From Knoxdaviesia capensis (Eukaryota; Ascomycota; Sordariomycetes; Microascales; Gondwanamycetaceae), in NCBI GenBank assembly GCA_001510575.1, contig LNGK01000008.1:1958691-2022690 (forward strand): DNA of 64,000 nucleotides, given 5' to 3'. Below the pieces are notes generated by a model, which was given only the letters and a program-made list of their open reading frames with translations, was not told the origin of the DNA and ran no database searches. Made by a program: the position numbers and the translations under genes. The stretch's first letter is position 1, and each line of letters starts with the position of its first letter. Of this stretch, positions 1 to 9,297 are shown piece by piece.

Positions 1-2
1 TA

Positions 3-1658
3 TACGCTTCCTTTACTATAGCGGCCTCTTTTAAAGTTCACCCTCCGTATATTCGCGCCCTAGAGCCTAAATCCTAACGTAGAATATTAGCTTATCTATA
101 TTATAAAGAATTTCTCGAGGCTAGCTAGTCTAAAATAACCTCGCTAGAGAATAAAGGTATATAAGAAGTAGTCCCTTACTTAAGTAACTAGTATATTATT
201 CTAACTAAATAAGTCTAGAAATATAAGCTTAACGAGGATAGTAAGATTATACGTTTTAAAGCTTAATATATAATATAAGGTAACTAATAAGAGGCGTCTA
301 CGCTTAATACGTATATAGCGATACTCGCTACGCGTTTACTTCGTTTATTCCTTACGCTCGCCGCTTTTTTTAACCTTAAGCTCCTATAGTTTAACGTTTC
401 TAATACTTTTCTAAATACCTCTCTAGAGGATACTAGTTTAGAGATTTACGTTTAGTTACCGGAACCCCTCCGTAAGCGTTACCCTAGTTACGTCGCTCTC
501 CTAAAACGCGCCCTTTACGGCCTAAGCGAGTCTCTAATTCTTTAATTTAATATACTTTCTAAGGAATTTAAGTCTCTAGGCCTTATTCGCTCTACGTAGG
601 ATCCCTATTAGTAAATAAACTCGCGTAAGACTATCTATTTCCTTATCTACGTAAACGATATCCTTATTAGTTATACTCTTAATTCTTAGGATAAATACGA
701 AGCTATACTCGAATAGCTTTCCTTACGCTTTAATATACGTAGAGAGAAGTCTACCGCGTTTTTCCTAGGTATTCGTATAATCTATAATAAAGCGACTCGG
801 CGCCTCTAGTTATCTTATAATACCTATATCGAGAAAATTAGACGTCGTTTTAGTTTAGATACTAGCTAGGATCCTTACCCGTATCTAATATCCTACCCGC
901 TATACCCTAATAAGTCTTTATAAGCTTATACTAAGCTCTTTCTCGAAAAAGTTAGCTCGATTCTCTATATAGCTATTACTCTACGACTAGACGTCGTATT
1001 CGCGGCTTCTAACCTTACTTAGTTTACTTATAACCTAGGCCTAAAATATATAGCTATTATTAACTAGGTTATTCGATATTTATATAGTAAACGTTTCCTT
1101 ACGATTTATTACTCTACTACTAACCTTATAGGGGGTAAGTTACTTACTATCGATATCTTAGTTAAGTAGCTCTATAATAAGATAAATCTCTCTATACTTA
1201 TATATAGCGATACTTTATTCGCTAATATACCGGATATTAGATAGTTATCTAACGGCTTTCTAGTTACTATACTTAATAGCCTTATTATATAGAAGGCTAC
1301 TAAATAGCTAACTATTACTACGTTAATAATAGAAACTAAGCTTCTAGCTCTAAGCTTAATAACTTACGAAGGTATTACTTTTCGCTACTTAATAAACTTT
1401 ATTAGCGTTTATTTAACGTCTCTATTAATAGTAAGCTACGATAATATATAGACTATCCGCTTAGTTATAGATACCTCTTCTTAAGTAAATACTCGTTTAC
1501 GGTACGTAGATATTTATAATATATAGATAAAGGAGAGGTACGGTAGAGGTAAAGGGCTTATAAAATACGTCTCTATATTAAAGATACTTATAGATAGGCT
1601 TATTAAGGCTTTAAATTAATAAAAGTTTAAATATTTCTATACTCTTTTAAATTTATAG
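3..1658 (+). pseudogene. Copia pol remnant (RT and RNase H), copy 1
   Basis: A degenerate reading frame whose codons start at positions divisible by three. Recognisable pieces are the RT block LLKRALYGL near 498-524, YVNDIL at 648-665, and RNase H blocks YSDTLFAN near 1203 and RLRYVDIYN near 1500. Aspartate-to-asparagine changes (YVDD to YVND) and in-frame TAG/TAA are what G-to-A in TpG and C-to-T in CpA would give. The frame fades out around 1658, about 1.2 kb before the 3' LTR, which is unusually early for a Copia element. Non-functional. Confidence 0.8.
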
Positions 1659-1761
1659 TCTATATACGAATAGGTCTATAAGGATTAATACTAACTCTCC
1701 TAAGTTTTCCTCTTCCTTTATCTATCCGCTTTAACGTTCCTCTTTCCTTTTCTTTATACTC

Positions 1762-2363
1762 TTAAAACGGAATATAATCTAAGATCTCTACGAACTAGCG
1801 CTTTAAGGAGTATTAGTAGGGTTCGCTAGATATAACTAAGTCCTCTAAGCTTTTAAGAGCCGCTAGTACTTTAGTACTATCCTTCCGAATATCTTAGCGC
1901 TATAGCTTAGCCTTACGGGAGTAGTTAAAGTTATACTCGTAAATAGCGAGTAGCTCTTTAACCGCGTAGCTTAGCGAGACTACGTTACCGCGCTTAGAGT
2001 ATTTACCTTATAGCTTCGTAAGGAAGGCGCGTATTAGAGGTACGACGTATATCGGGCTACTCGTTCGTAGTTAGCGTCTCTCTCTATCGATCCCGTTTCC
2101 TTTCCGCTACCTCTCTAACTTATTAAGGCTCGTATTTCCTATTAGTATTATAACGGTAGTACCGTAAAGCTTTTACTCTAGCGGGTTTTATAAAGTATAC
2201 GCCGCTACTCTTATAAGTAGCGGCGGACTCGATATAGCGCCTATAAGGTATATACTCCTTAACGGTATAATAACTCGTAGGGGCTATCTCCTTTTTTAGC
2301 GGCTTATACTTCGATATATCGTATTCTTAAAAGGGATTTTCTTTTATAATTTATTATCTTATA
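1762..2363 (-). pseudogene. Antisense ORF remnant between pol and 3' LTR, copy 1
   Basis: Read on the minus strand, opposite to pol, this stretch is nearly open if stops of RIP type (TAA/TAG from CAA/CAG) are discounted. The first part reads roughly as KENPF.EYDMSKYKPLKK and EYMPYRRYIES. The second part, in a shifted frame, reads GKYSKRGNVVSLSYAVKELL and DIRKDSTKVLAALKSL. The same residues appear in copy 2 (9298-9898) with several silent or conservative differences. I do not recognise the protein. The frame change in the middle could be an indel or an intron. It may also be only a by-product of RIP in AT-rich DNA. Confidence 0.4.
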
Positions 2364-2462
2364 GGAGTTTTCGTTTAGATATCTCGATAGATAATAGGAA
2401 TAGAAGAAGAGGTTAGATTCTCGGTCTATAGGTAGGAGATCGTATTTATATACTTTTCTCTT

Positions 2463-2484
2463 CCCCCCCCCCCCNCCCCCCCCC
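2463..2484. repeat. Poly-C run with one undetermined base
   Basis: A homopolymer of C interrupted by a single N at 2475, inside copy 1 of the Copia element. The matching place in copy 2 (about 9191-9197) is a short G run on the + strand. The N is probably a sequencing or consensus ambiguity rather than a scaffold gap. Confidence 0.9.
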
Positions 2485-2873
2485 TTATTCTCTCCCTTTT
2501 CTTTTCCTTTATTCTATTTTAGCGGCGTATATACCTACTAATATACGCCCGTAGCCTCCTATACGCTCTCCGAGCTTTATTCTAGCTAGTCGCTATACTC
2601 CCTTCTAGGTAGTTAAACTACTTAGGTATTATATAGCTATATTTTTTTTTTTTTATTCTTTATCTCTAATAATATTATATACTCTACTAAGTATAGATCG
2701 GACGCTTTTAGCTTAGCTATATTCTTTACCTTTATATATAAATAGCTTACTTACTTACTATTAGTATAGCCGCGGTACGTCCGTACTACCTATTAAGCCT
2801 TTATATCCCTATTTAGTTACTTATCCCTAGTATTTTAGTACTATCTTCCTATATATCTACTTCGTTACCGTAC

Positions 2874-2886
2874 GTAGATAGGGGTA
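2874..2886 (+). other. Polypurine tract of Copia copy 1
   Basis: A purine-rich GTAGATAGGGGTA lies directly before the 3' LTR, where the plus-strand primer of an LTR retrotransposon is expected. The same motif sits next to the 3' LTR of copy 2 (8784-8796, minus strand). Confidence 0.6.
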
Positions 2887-3039
2887 TACGGTAGTATATA
2901 GCACTCTTATATAAGCACTATCACGTACTATATCATACTCAGATCAGGTGATAAGCCTGCGGTGTTTATCTAGGACTCCGCCCAGCTACACACCGCTAGT
3001 TAGATACATAGAAGAATCAACACATGATTAGATGCCATA
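2887..3039 (+). repeat. 3' LTR of Copia copy 1 (153 bp)
   Basis: It aligns over its full 153 bases with the two LTRs of copy 2. RIP-type changes are dense on the inner side (2887 to about 2938). The outer 100 bases are almost untouched, apart from the terminal TG/CA end, which now reads TA. Flanking host DNA starts at 3040. A near-palindromic CTTATATAAG lies in the inner half and could be the LTR TATA region. Confidence 0.9.
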
Positions 3040-3040
3040 G

Positions 3041-3330
3041 TTAGTACATCTCACGGTGGTAGATGGAAATGAAGACCAACATACCCGCATCAGTCCGGCT
3101 AAACACGCCGATACAACTCGCGATATCACAATTGCTCCGCGATTCCCCGGCCGTCCGTCGTGTGTCGACAGCGGCTCCTGGTCCAACATGACGGCGACTT
3201 CGCTTCTCATCGACATCCACGGCCCGCGGTAGTTGATCTGCGTGACGAGGTCGAACTCGTCTTGGCCGATCAGGTGCGACGGGCCGAACAGGCCGAGGAT
3301 GCCTAGACGTCGGTATCGCATCTAGCATGA
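3041..3330 (-). pseudogene. Short-chain dehydrogenase/reductase (SDR) relic
   Basis: The minus strand reads FDLVTQINYRGPWMSMR, then VMLDQEP, then GNRGAIV. This is the pattern of a fungal SDR around the N-x-R-G helix and the strand before the catalytic serine. At GAIV the frame breaks, and the expected continuation (DIASCIGVFSRTDAG) lies in the next frame, so one base has been lost. A possible splice donor (GTATGT) follows, and the rest is cut off by the Copia LTR at 3039. An upstream fragment near 3334-3520 (NLLNVGGS..GVAL) may be the N-terminal end, but the catalytic Tyr-x3-Lys part is absent. A broken oxidoreductase gene; substrate unknown. Confidence 0.55.
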
Positions 3331-3882
3331 GCTTCATCCTCTCTCGTTGGTGACACTAGGATATGGAGTGAACTCACTAGCGCAGTTGACCGGATAGTCA
3401 GTCCGCCCGAGCTTGCGCCCAGCCTTCTTGACTGTCGTCTCGGTACTAGAGTGCAGAGCTACTCCCAGGAACATGGACGAATCCTGGGAGCCGCCGACGT
3501 TGAGCAGGTTCGAAACCATCTTGAGCGAGCTTGAAGCAGATATATATGATGTATATGTGTAATTGCCCAGGAAGACAACAGGAGAGAAGCACAGGAAAGA
3601 AGAACGGCAAAAGAAGAGGGGCACTGCTGCAAGATATAAAAACGACGAGGCGTTTAGATTCATGAAACAAACTCCGTCAAGATCTATGCTATGCTATGTA
3701 CATACCGCCGCTAGACAACAAAGAACACATATTGCTACTGCTAACCGCTATGCATGTGAAAGATAAAAACGAGTTCCTAGAACAGCCCAGATGCATGCCT
3801 CGGACGATGCTGTGTCTGTGCAACTCGCAGCATCTCCGGCCGACAACATGGACATGGAGAAACTCCACAATCACTAAACTTT
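3331..3882. other. Intergenic, about 550 bp
   Basis: Between the SDR relic and the stop codon of DHR1. It probably holds the DHR1 3' UTR on the right and decayed SDR 5' sequence on the left. Composition is normal, not RIP-like. I see no gene that I can support. Confidence 0.5.
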
Positions 3883-6800
3883 TCAGACAACCACCCACCC
3901 CTTCCCAGCAATCTTCTTTTGCTTCAACTTGCGCGCCGGCAACGGCCAGCCCTGGTTCCCCGACCCTTCCGCCCGCAGGTACGGCACAACCCACACTTCA
4001 CGGGTCAGGCCTTCGGCGGCAGACCCGGCGAGGGCCGCAGACGCGGCATCGGGCTTGATCTCCTTGATCGGCTTCCCGTAGGTGACTAGCGTGGTGCCCT
4101 TGGCAAGGGTCGCTAGCTGGCTGCTGGTGACATCCGTCAGCGCGTGCATGCGCGTCTTGGGGACCACGTCGCTGCCGTCGGCGGTGTGGCGCGAGGGGAC
4201 AGCACGTTGCAGGTGCGAAAAGACGATGAACTCCGGGCACTCTTGCACGCTGAGGTGCGAGAGCGACGATGACGGGTGGATATACACGAGGCCGGAGCTG
4301 TCGGATGTGGCGGAGGAGCGGGGGAGGGGGATCAGCGGGACGTACGCTACATCGATCGCGCGGCGCGGGGCCCGCAGCTCTGGCGGCGACGGCGACTTAT
4401 CGGCGCGGATGGCGACTTGGTCGAGGAACCCGACGGCAACCATCTGCTTCAGCGCGGCCACCTGCTTCTCCGACGGCGGCGGCAGCCGGTCCTCGAACTG
4501 CAGCGTGGAGAACGCCGGCACGAACTTGCGGAGCAGGTCGACGAGCTGGCGGCGGAGCTGCTGGGTCTCTTTTAGGGCCTTGAAGCGCACGAAGCGCTCC
4601 GTGCACCACTGCTCCGTTGGCTCATGGGCAAATTCTCCAACCACCTGCAGCGTCTTGATGGCGTCCGCGCGGTCGTCGAGGAACCGGAACTTGCGCTGGG
4701 CGGCGTGGAACTGCTTGCGGAGGGCGGCGCGCCGCTCGTCGGCCGCAACGTCGGCGGCCGTGCGCACTCGCTGTCGCGGCTTTCGCGTGTCGTCGTCGGA
4801 GTCGTCGCGGCTTTTGTCGGTATCCTTGTTCTCGGCAGCCTCGGGAATGGCCTGGGCCTCGGGGATGAAGATGTCCCCCACCGAGAGCCCCGCCACTAGT
4901 GCAATGGTGTAGTGCAGACAGTCGTGCAGGTGGCCCACCAGGACAATGCGGGCAAAGCGCGGGGACAGTGGGAACAGAGACATTGCGGTGCCGATCTTGG
5001 AGATGTGCGAATCGGCCGACAGGGCTGACAGATACTGTAACACCTTCTCGGCCTTGGCCAGCATTGTGCGGTCTGGAGGGGTGGGGAAGGGGAAATTGAC
5101 AACGTGGTGCAGATTCATGGCCTTCAGCTGCAGCACCAGCCCGTCAATCGGCATGCGCAGAATCTCCGGATCGCTGTACTCCTGGAAATCCCGCTCGAAG
5201 ACCGCCGAAGAGTACAGCCGGTAGCAGTGGCCTGGCCCGGTTCGGCCCGCACGTCCGGCCCGCTGGCTGGCGCTGGCCTTGCTGATCCAGCCAATCTCGA
5301 AGCTCTGCACGCCGCTGGCCTTGTTGAAGTGGCGTTCTTTGCTGCGGCCGCAGTCGAACACGTAGCGGATGCCGGGGATGGTTAGCGATGTCTCAGCCAC
5401 GTTAGTGGCCAGGATGACTTGGCGGGTATTTGGCGGGGGATCTTCAAACACGCGCATCTGCTCGCGAGTGGGCAAAAGGGAGTAGAGCGGCAACACCTGC
5501 ATTTTGAACGGCGGCTCGGCCGGGGACTCTCCGTCGGGGCCGTCCATATCGGTCACGTCGAACTCCGCGTCTTCATCCTCGGCATCGCTTCCGTTGTCAT
5601 CTTCGTCTCTGTCAAGAAGGAGATCATCAACGAAATCATCGTCTGCCTCTCCCAAATCAAAATCTTCAACCTCCAAGGGAGCCTCTTCGGCGGTGATTTT
5701 GACCCGGCCCGGCGCGGCGGTGAACCCAGCACCGAAGGCGGACTTGAGTTTCCGACTAAGATGGGCAATCTCGTTCTGGCCAGTGAGGAACACTAGGAAC
5801 CCACCGGGCGGGAGCTTGCGGTGACCGCGCATGATCTTCTTGTAGGCTTCTTCCACGTAGTCCGAGTGCGTCCTCCGGGAAAAGTGAACGGTAACTGGAT
5901 GTTGACGGCCCTCGACTTCGACCACCGGAGGGGCGGCCGGGAAGAGCACCGGGTTCTTGGTCATGTCGTCGACTCGGAGCGTGGCGGACATGATGATCAG
6001 CTTCAACGGCTTGACGTTGGGGTCCTCCTCCGACAACTCCTTCCGGAGTTTGACAACACGACTGAGCATGCCCACAAGGATATCGGTGTTGACACTGCGC
6101 TCGTGGGCCTCGTCGACAATGATGGCCGAGTACTGTTTCAACGTGATGTCCTGGGCGACCTCCCGTAGCAGTACACCGTCGGTCATGAACTTAACAGCGG
6201 TTTTGGGGTTGACGGTGCCGTCGAATCGGATCTGGTAGGCAACTTTGGAGCCGTGGTCTCCAAGTTCAACGCCCACACGCTTTGCCATACTGACTGCAGC
6301 CACTCGTCGGGGCTGGGTAATGCCGATCATGCCGGGAGTCGACGAGTCTGGGGAGCCGTATCCCGATTCAAATAGGAACTGGGGGATCTGGGTAGTTTTG
6401 CCCGATCCGGTAGCACCGCAGACTACAACGATGTCGTTGTTGTGAATCACTTCCATCAGCCGCTGCTCCTCAGTGACGACCGGCAGTTTCATTCGGGCTT
6501 CTTGGATGAGGGGGTCTCGGGCTATTGATACCGTGTATATTTGTCGAGACACGCCGCCTGTCGGAAGCAGCTCGAGAGGCAGAGGTTCGTCGTCATCTTC
6601 ACGTGTACGGGGGATGTAGTTTTCTGGCCGGGGAATCGGGGCGAGAGATTCCGAGCCTTCGACGGTCGGCGTGAACCCTAATACTTCGTTTCGTTGTTGC
6701 TGCGCCCAAGATTTGAACGCCGATGACCGCGTCTTCGCCGATTCCCCGCCCGAGTCAGATCCGTCGTCTTCGTCTTCATCATCGCCACTGTCCTCATCCT

Positions 6801-7716
6801 CCTCTTCGTCGTCGTCGTCGTCGTCGTCATCCTCTTCTTCTTCTTCTTCTTCATCTTCCTCGCCGTCATCGGAGCCGTCGTCAGAGCCTCCTTCAGACTC
6901 GGCATCGTCCTCTTCCGCATCAGACCCAGACCCAAACCCGTTCCACTCCTCGTCGTCATCTTCGACATCTTTGGCAGCTGCCGGCTTCTGTATCGTTATG
7001 AACGTAGGCTGAATCACGGAAGCCGTGCTGCCGGGGACGCCTCCTCGCTTCTGGCGTTTCTTGAGAATAGGGACACCGTCCGCACCGATTTCCAAAGGCC
7101 GCTTCAGACCAGATCCAATTATAGGCGGAGGCACTGCTGGGGAAAGACCAACACTCTGCTCGGCCGGAGCGGATGCAGAAGGAAGAGGAGCAGGGTTCGA
7201 GGAGAGCGCCTTCGCTGGCTGTGGCTTCGACTTCGGCAAGAGCTTGTGGGCAGGTTCATTCTCAGCAGAGCCTGCGCTCTCATCCCCGCTAGACTGGACA
7301 TTCTGGTCATCGTCGTCGCCACTATCCCGGCCGAGACCAGCTCCGGTCTCCTTCGCCCGGCGCTCGCGTCGCTGGCGCTTCGTTTCGTGTCCCTGGCCGA
7401 GGGACTTGGTGCTGGAAAACAGACTGCTGTCGAGCTTCGACTGCGATAGCTTCTGCAGCAGGATCTTGTTCTCATCCTTCTTGAGCTTGTTCTCAATGTA
7501 CTTTTCCAACCGCTTCGCCTTCTTGCTGCTGACTTTCACGCCGTCCTGCTTGAGCCGCGCCTTGGCCTCGGCCACTTCGCGCCGTTTGGCCGCATCGAGA
7601 GGGAGGATGATCGAGGTGTTCGAGTCGGTGGGTTCTTCGGCCGTGGTGATGGAATCGGCTTTGAGCCGCGCCAGAGCCTTGTGCTTGCGCTGTCGGGGCA
7701 CAAACTTCTTCGCCAT
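3883..7716 (-). CDS. DHR1: DEAH-box RNA helicase Dhr1/Ecm16 (DHX37 family), ribosome biogenesis
   Basis: Single-exon gene of 1277 aa, close to the length of yeast Dhr1. The start is placed at 7716 (MAKKFVPRQRKHK). The 79 codons open upstream are poly-T-derived (a run of F) and not family-like. Order: basic N-terminus; a very acidic D/E tract near residues 320-400; RecA1 with GATGSGKTTQ (about 435-445), DEAH (about 535) and SAT (about 577); RecA2 interrupted by an acidic insertion; ATNVAETSLTIPG and QRAGRAGR (about 820); then winged-helix, ratchet and OB-like C-terminal parts ending GKGWVVV. In the family this nucleolar helicase displaces U3 snoRNA from pre-18S rRNA and is stimulated by Utp14. 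It is divergently arranged with PAC3 across 313 bp and lies between two RIP-mutated Copia copies, yet the reading frame is fully intact. Confidence 0.93.
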   Translation of the reverse strand: MAKKFVPRQRKHKALARLKADSITTAEEPTDSNTSIILPLDAAKRREVAEAKARLKQDGVKVSSKKAKRLEKYIENKLKKDENKILLQKLSQSKLDSSLFSSTKSLGQGHETKRQRRERRAKETGAGLGRDSGDDDDQNVQSSGDESAGSAENEPAHKLLPKSKPQPAKALSSNPAPLPSASAPAEQSVGLSPAVPPPIIGSGLKRPLEIGADGVPILKKRQKRGGVPGSTASVIQPTFITIQKPAAAKDVEDDDEEWNGFGSGSDAEEDDAESEGGSDDGSDDGEEDEEEEEEEDDDDDDDDEEEDEDSGDDEDEDDGSDSGGESAKTRSSAFKSWAQQQRNEVLGFTPTVEGSESLAPIPRPENYIPRTREDDDEPLPLELLPTGGVSRQIYTVSIARDPLIQEARMKLPVVTEEQRLMEVIHNNDIVVVCGATGSGKTTQIPQFLFESGYGSPDSSTPGMIGITQPRRVAAVSMAKRVGVELGDHGSKVAYQIRFDGTVNPKTAVKFMTDGVLLREVAQDITLKQYSAIIVDEAHERSVNTDILVGMLSRVVKLRKELSEEDPNVKPLKLIIMSATLRVDDMTKNPVLFPAAPPVVEVEGRQHPVTVHFSRRTHSDYVEEAYKKIMRGHRKLPPGGFLVFLTGQNEIAHLSRKLKSAFGAGFTAAPGRVKITAEEAPLEVEDFDLGEADDDFVDDLLLDRDEDDNGSDAEDEDAEFDVTDMDGPDGESPAEPPFKMQVLPLYSLLPTREQMRVFEDPPPNTRQVILATNVAETSLTIPGIRYVFDCGRSKERHFNKASGVQSFEIGWISKASASQRAGRAGRTGPGHCYRLYSSAVFERDFQEYSDPEILRMPIDGLVLQLKAMNLHHVVNFPFPTPPDRTMLAKAEKVLQYLSALSADSHISKIGTAMSLFPLSPRFARIVLVGHLHDCLHYTIALVAGLSVGDIFIPEAQAIPEAAENKDTDKSRDDSDDDTRKPRQRVRTAADVAADERRAALRKQFHAAQRKFRFLDDRADAIKTLQVVGEFAHEPTEQWCTERFVRFKALKETQQLRRQLVDLLRKFVPAFSTLQFEDRLPPPSEKQVAALKQMVAVGFLDQVAIRADKSPSPPELRAPRRAIDVAYVPLIPLPRSSATSDSSGLVYIHPSSSLSHLSVQECPEFIVFSHLQRAVPSRHTADGSDVVPKTRMHALTDVTSSQLATLAKGTTLVTYGKPIKEIKPDAASAALAGSAAEGLTREVWVVPYLRAEGSGNQGWPLPARKLKQKKIAGKGWVVV

Positions 7717-8029
7717 TGCAAGCTGTGGTTTTGAATTGGGGGAATGTGGAAAACCAAATGGAAAATGCAGGTGACAAAAAGGTGGTTTTATCTGAACCCT
7801 TAACAAAAAAAAAAAAAAAAAGATTGTGCCAAGCTTCACCGCCCTGAGGAAACTACCATATCGGGTTAGTGCGGGGAATCGCGGGGACCAGCTTAAAGGT
7901 GTTCGATTTTTCTTCTCGACGTTTGTGGAAGTTTGAACTTTGACTTCTTTCAATGTTGCATCTCATTTATGAAGAACGGGAAACTTCAAAACCACCGTCT
8001 CTAGCTACTTCCAACACTGATCCCTGAAA
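7717..8029. promoter_or_regulatory. Shared divergent promoter region DHR1/PAC3
   Basis: The 313 bp between two start codons must contain both core promoters. A poly-A run (T on the DHR1 strand) lies near 7805-7820. No clear TATA box is seen for either gene. Confidence 0.6.
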
Positions 8030-8603
8030 ATGGAGTTGTCCGGTGTCACAGAAGAGCCATACCCGGCGCCGAGCCGGACTGTGTCCGGGCTTGTGAACGG
8101 CATAGAGACCGAAGCTTCAAGCATCGGCTTTTCCGACAAGATTATTGTCACACTCTCTCAAGATGGTCGTTTGGCACAATGGGTAAGCTGAAGAGTGTGA
8201 GGGGCAGATATGCGGCAAACGCCCTGCTCTGGTGTTTCTCCTTGTCCTTGCTTCTCTCTGCGCCCGTACACCACGTCCCGTTACTGACTCGGCGCGGTCT
8301 CCTTCGCAGGTGCAAATTCCTCTCCGAACGCCTCCAATGGGAGTTGTCGACACTCAACTGCCGTCGACAAGATTTGGATTCATCCCCCCCACCCATCTAG
8401 AACCGACGACATTACTGGGCAGCCGCGGAACCGACATGGAGAGCATTGCCCAGCTGTACGCCACCCACGTCGCCGGCTTCATCACCATGAAAAACCCCGA
8501 TGACCAGCGGACTTTGGTTCTTGGTCTTGGCCTGCGGTCGGCTGCGAGCTCACAGGAGTCGTTTCTGGACATTATGGAGCTTGTCCAGCAGATAATATTA
8601 TAA
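8030..8603 (+). CDS. PAC3: Proteasome assembly chaperone 3 (PAC3 / Irc25-like)
   Basis: Two exons, 8030-8182 and 8310-8603, give 148 aa. The intron (8183-8309, 127 bp) starts GTAAGC, has TTACTGAC as likely branch site and ends TTCGCAG; phase 0. Exon 1 reads SRTVSGLVNGIETE then IGFSDKIIVTLSQDGRLAQW. Exon 2 reads VQIPL then TTLLGSRG then AQLYATHVAGFITMKNPDD and LVLGLGL. These match the PSMG3/PAC3 family (small beta-sandwich protein). With its PAC4 partner, PAC3 helps assemble the 20S proteasome alpha ring in the cytosol. A Copia element inserted 23 bp downstream of the stop codon, so the native 3' UTR and polyadenylation signals are probably displaced. Confidence 0.8.
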
Positions 8604-8625
8604 GCTTCCTTCGTCCTCCGACTAG

Positions 8626-8630
8626 GTTAA
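8626..8630. repeat. Target-site duplication (GTTAA), left
   Basis: GTTAA just outside the LTR starting at 8631. It is repeated at 15799-15803 just outside the other LTR. Five bases is the usual length for Copia integrases. Confidence 0.85.
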
Positions 8631-8783
8631 TGTGGCATCTAATCATGTGTTGATTCTTCTATGTATCTAACTAGCGGTGTGTAGCTGGGCGGAGTCCTAG
8701 ATAAACACCGTAGGCTTATTACCTGATCTGAGTATGATATGGTACGTGATAGTGCTTATATAAGAGTGCTATATACTACCGTA
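8631..8783 (-). repeat. 3' LTR of Copia copy 2
   Basis: 153 bp, starting TGTGGCATCT on the + strand. The outer 80 bases keep their TG and CA dinucleotides. The inner part carries ten changes relative to the other LTR, all C-to-T in CpA or G-to-A in TpG. It ends ..CCGTA where the other LTR has ..CCGCA. Confidence 0.95.
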
Positions 8784-8796
8784 TACCCCTATCTAC
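8784..8796 (-). other. Polypurine tract of Copia copy 2
   Basis: On the minus strand GTAGATAGGGGTA directly precedes the 3' LTR, identical to the tract next to the LTR of copy 1. Confidence 0.6.
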
Positions 8797-9297
8797 GTAT
8801 GGTAACGAAGTAGATATATAGGAAGATAGTACCGAAGTACTAGGGATAAGTAACTAAATAGGGATACGAAGGCTTAATAAGTAGTATAGACGTACTATAG
8901 CTATATTAGTAGTAGGTAAGTAAGCTATCTATATATAAAGGTAAAGAATATAGCTAGGCTAAAAGCGTCTGAACTATACTTAGTAGAGTATATAATATTA
9001 TTAGAGATAAAGAATAAAAGGAAAAAAAAAAAATATAGCTATATAATACCTAAGTAGTTTAATTACTTAGAAAGGAGTATAGCGACTAGCTAGAATAAAG
9101 CTCGGAGAGCGTATAGTAGGCTACGGGCGTATACTAGTAGGTATACGCGCTACTAGAATAGAATAAAGGAAAAGAAAAGGGAGAGAATAAGGGGGGGAAG
9201 AGAGAAGTATATAAATACGATCTCCTACCTATAAACTAAGAATCTAACCTCTTCTTCTATTCCTATTATCTATCGAGATATCTAAACGAAAACTCCT

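Larger units (their letters stand above)
1..3039 (+). mobile_element. Ty1/Copia LTR retrotransposon, copy 1, RIP-degraded, cut by the window start
   Basis: This is the right-hand part of a Copia element whose coding strand is +. Translated remnants in one frame show reverse transcriptase (YGL motif near 516, YVNDIL near 648, a mutated YVDDIL) and RNase H (YSD..FA near 1203, a mutated DNxQTIRL..LRHVDI block near 1440-1520). The RT then RNase H then LTR order is that of Copia. Nearly every CpA and TpG has become TpA while CpG is kept, so stops (TAA, TAG) are frequent and no long reading frame survives. The element ends in a 3' LTR at 2887-3039. The second copy at 8631-15798 is homologous but in opposite orientation. 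The left end lies outside the window, so no target duplication can be tested. Confidence 0.9.

Noticed and set aside
7717..7953. In-frame N-terminal extension of DHR1 by 79 codons
   Set aside because: The extra residues come from a poly-T run and give a string of phenylalanines. The family-like N-terminus starts at 7716.
8232..8603. PAC3 read as a single exon from an ATG within the intron
   Set aside because: It would lose the conserved N-terminal half. The spliced model joins two family-like halves in frame.
9208..9217. TATATAAATA as a promoter of the antisense frame
   Set aside because: RIP creates TATA-like strings throughout this DNA, so the motif has little weight and is not listed as a promoter.
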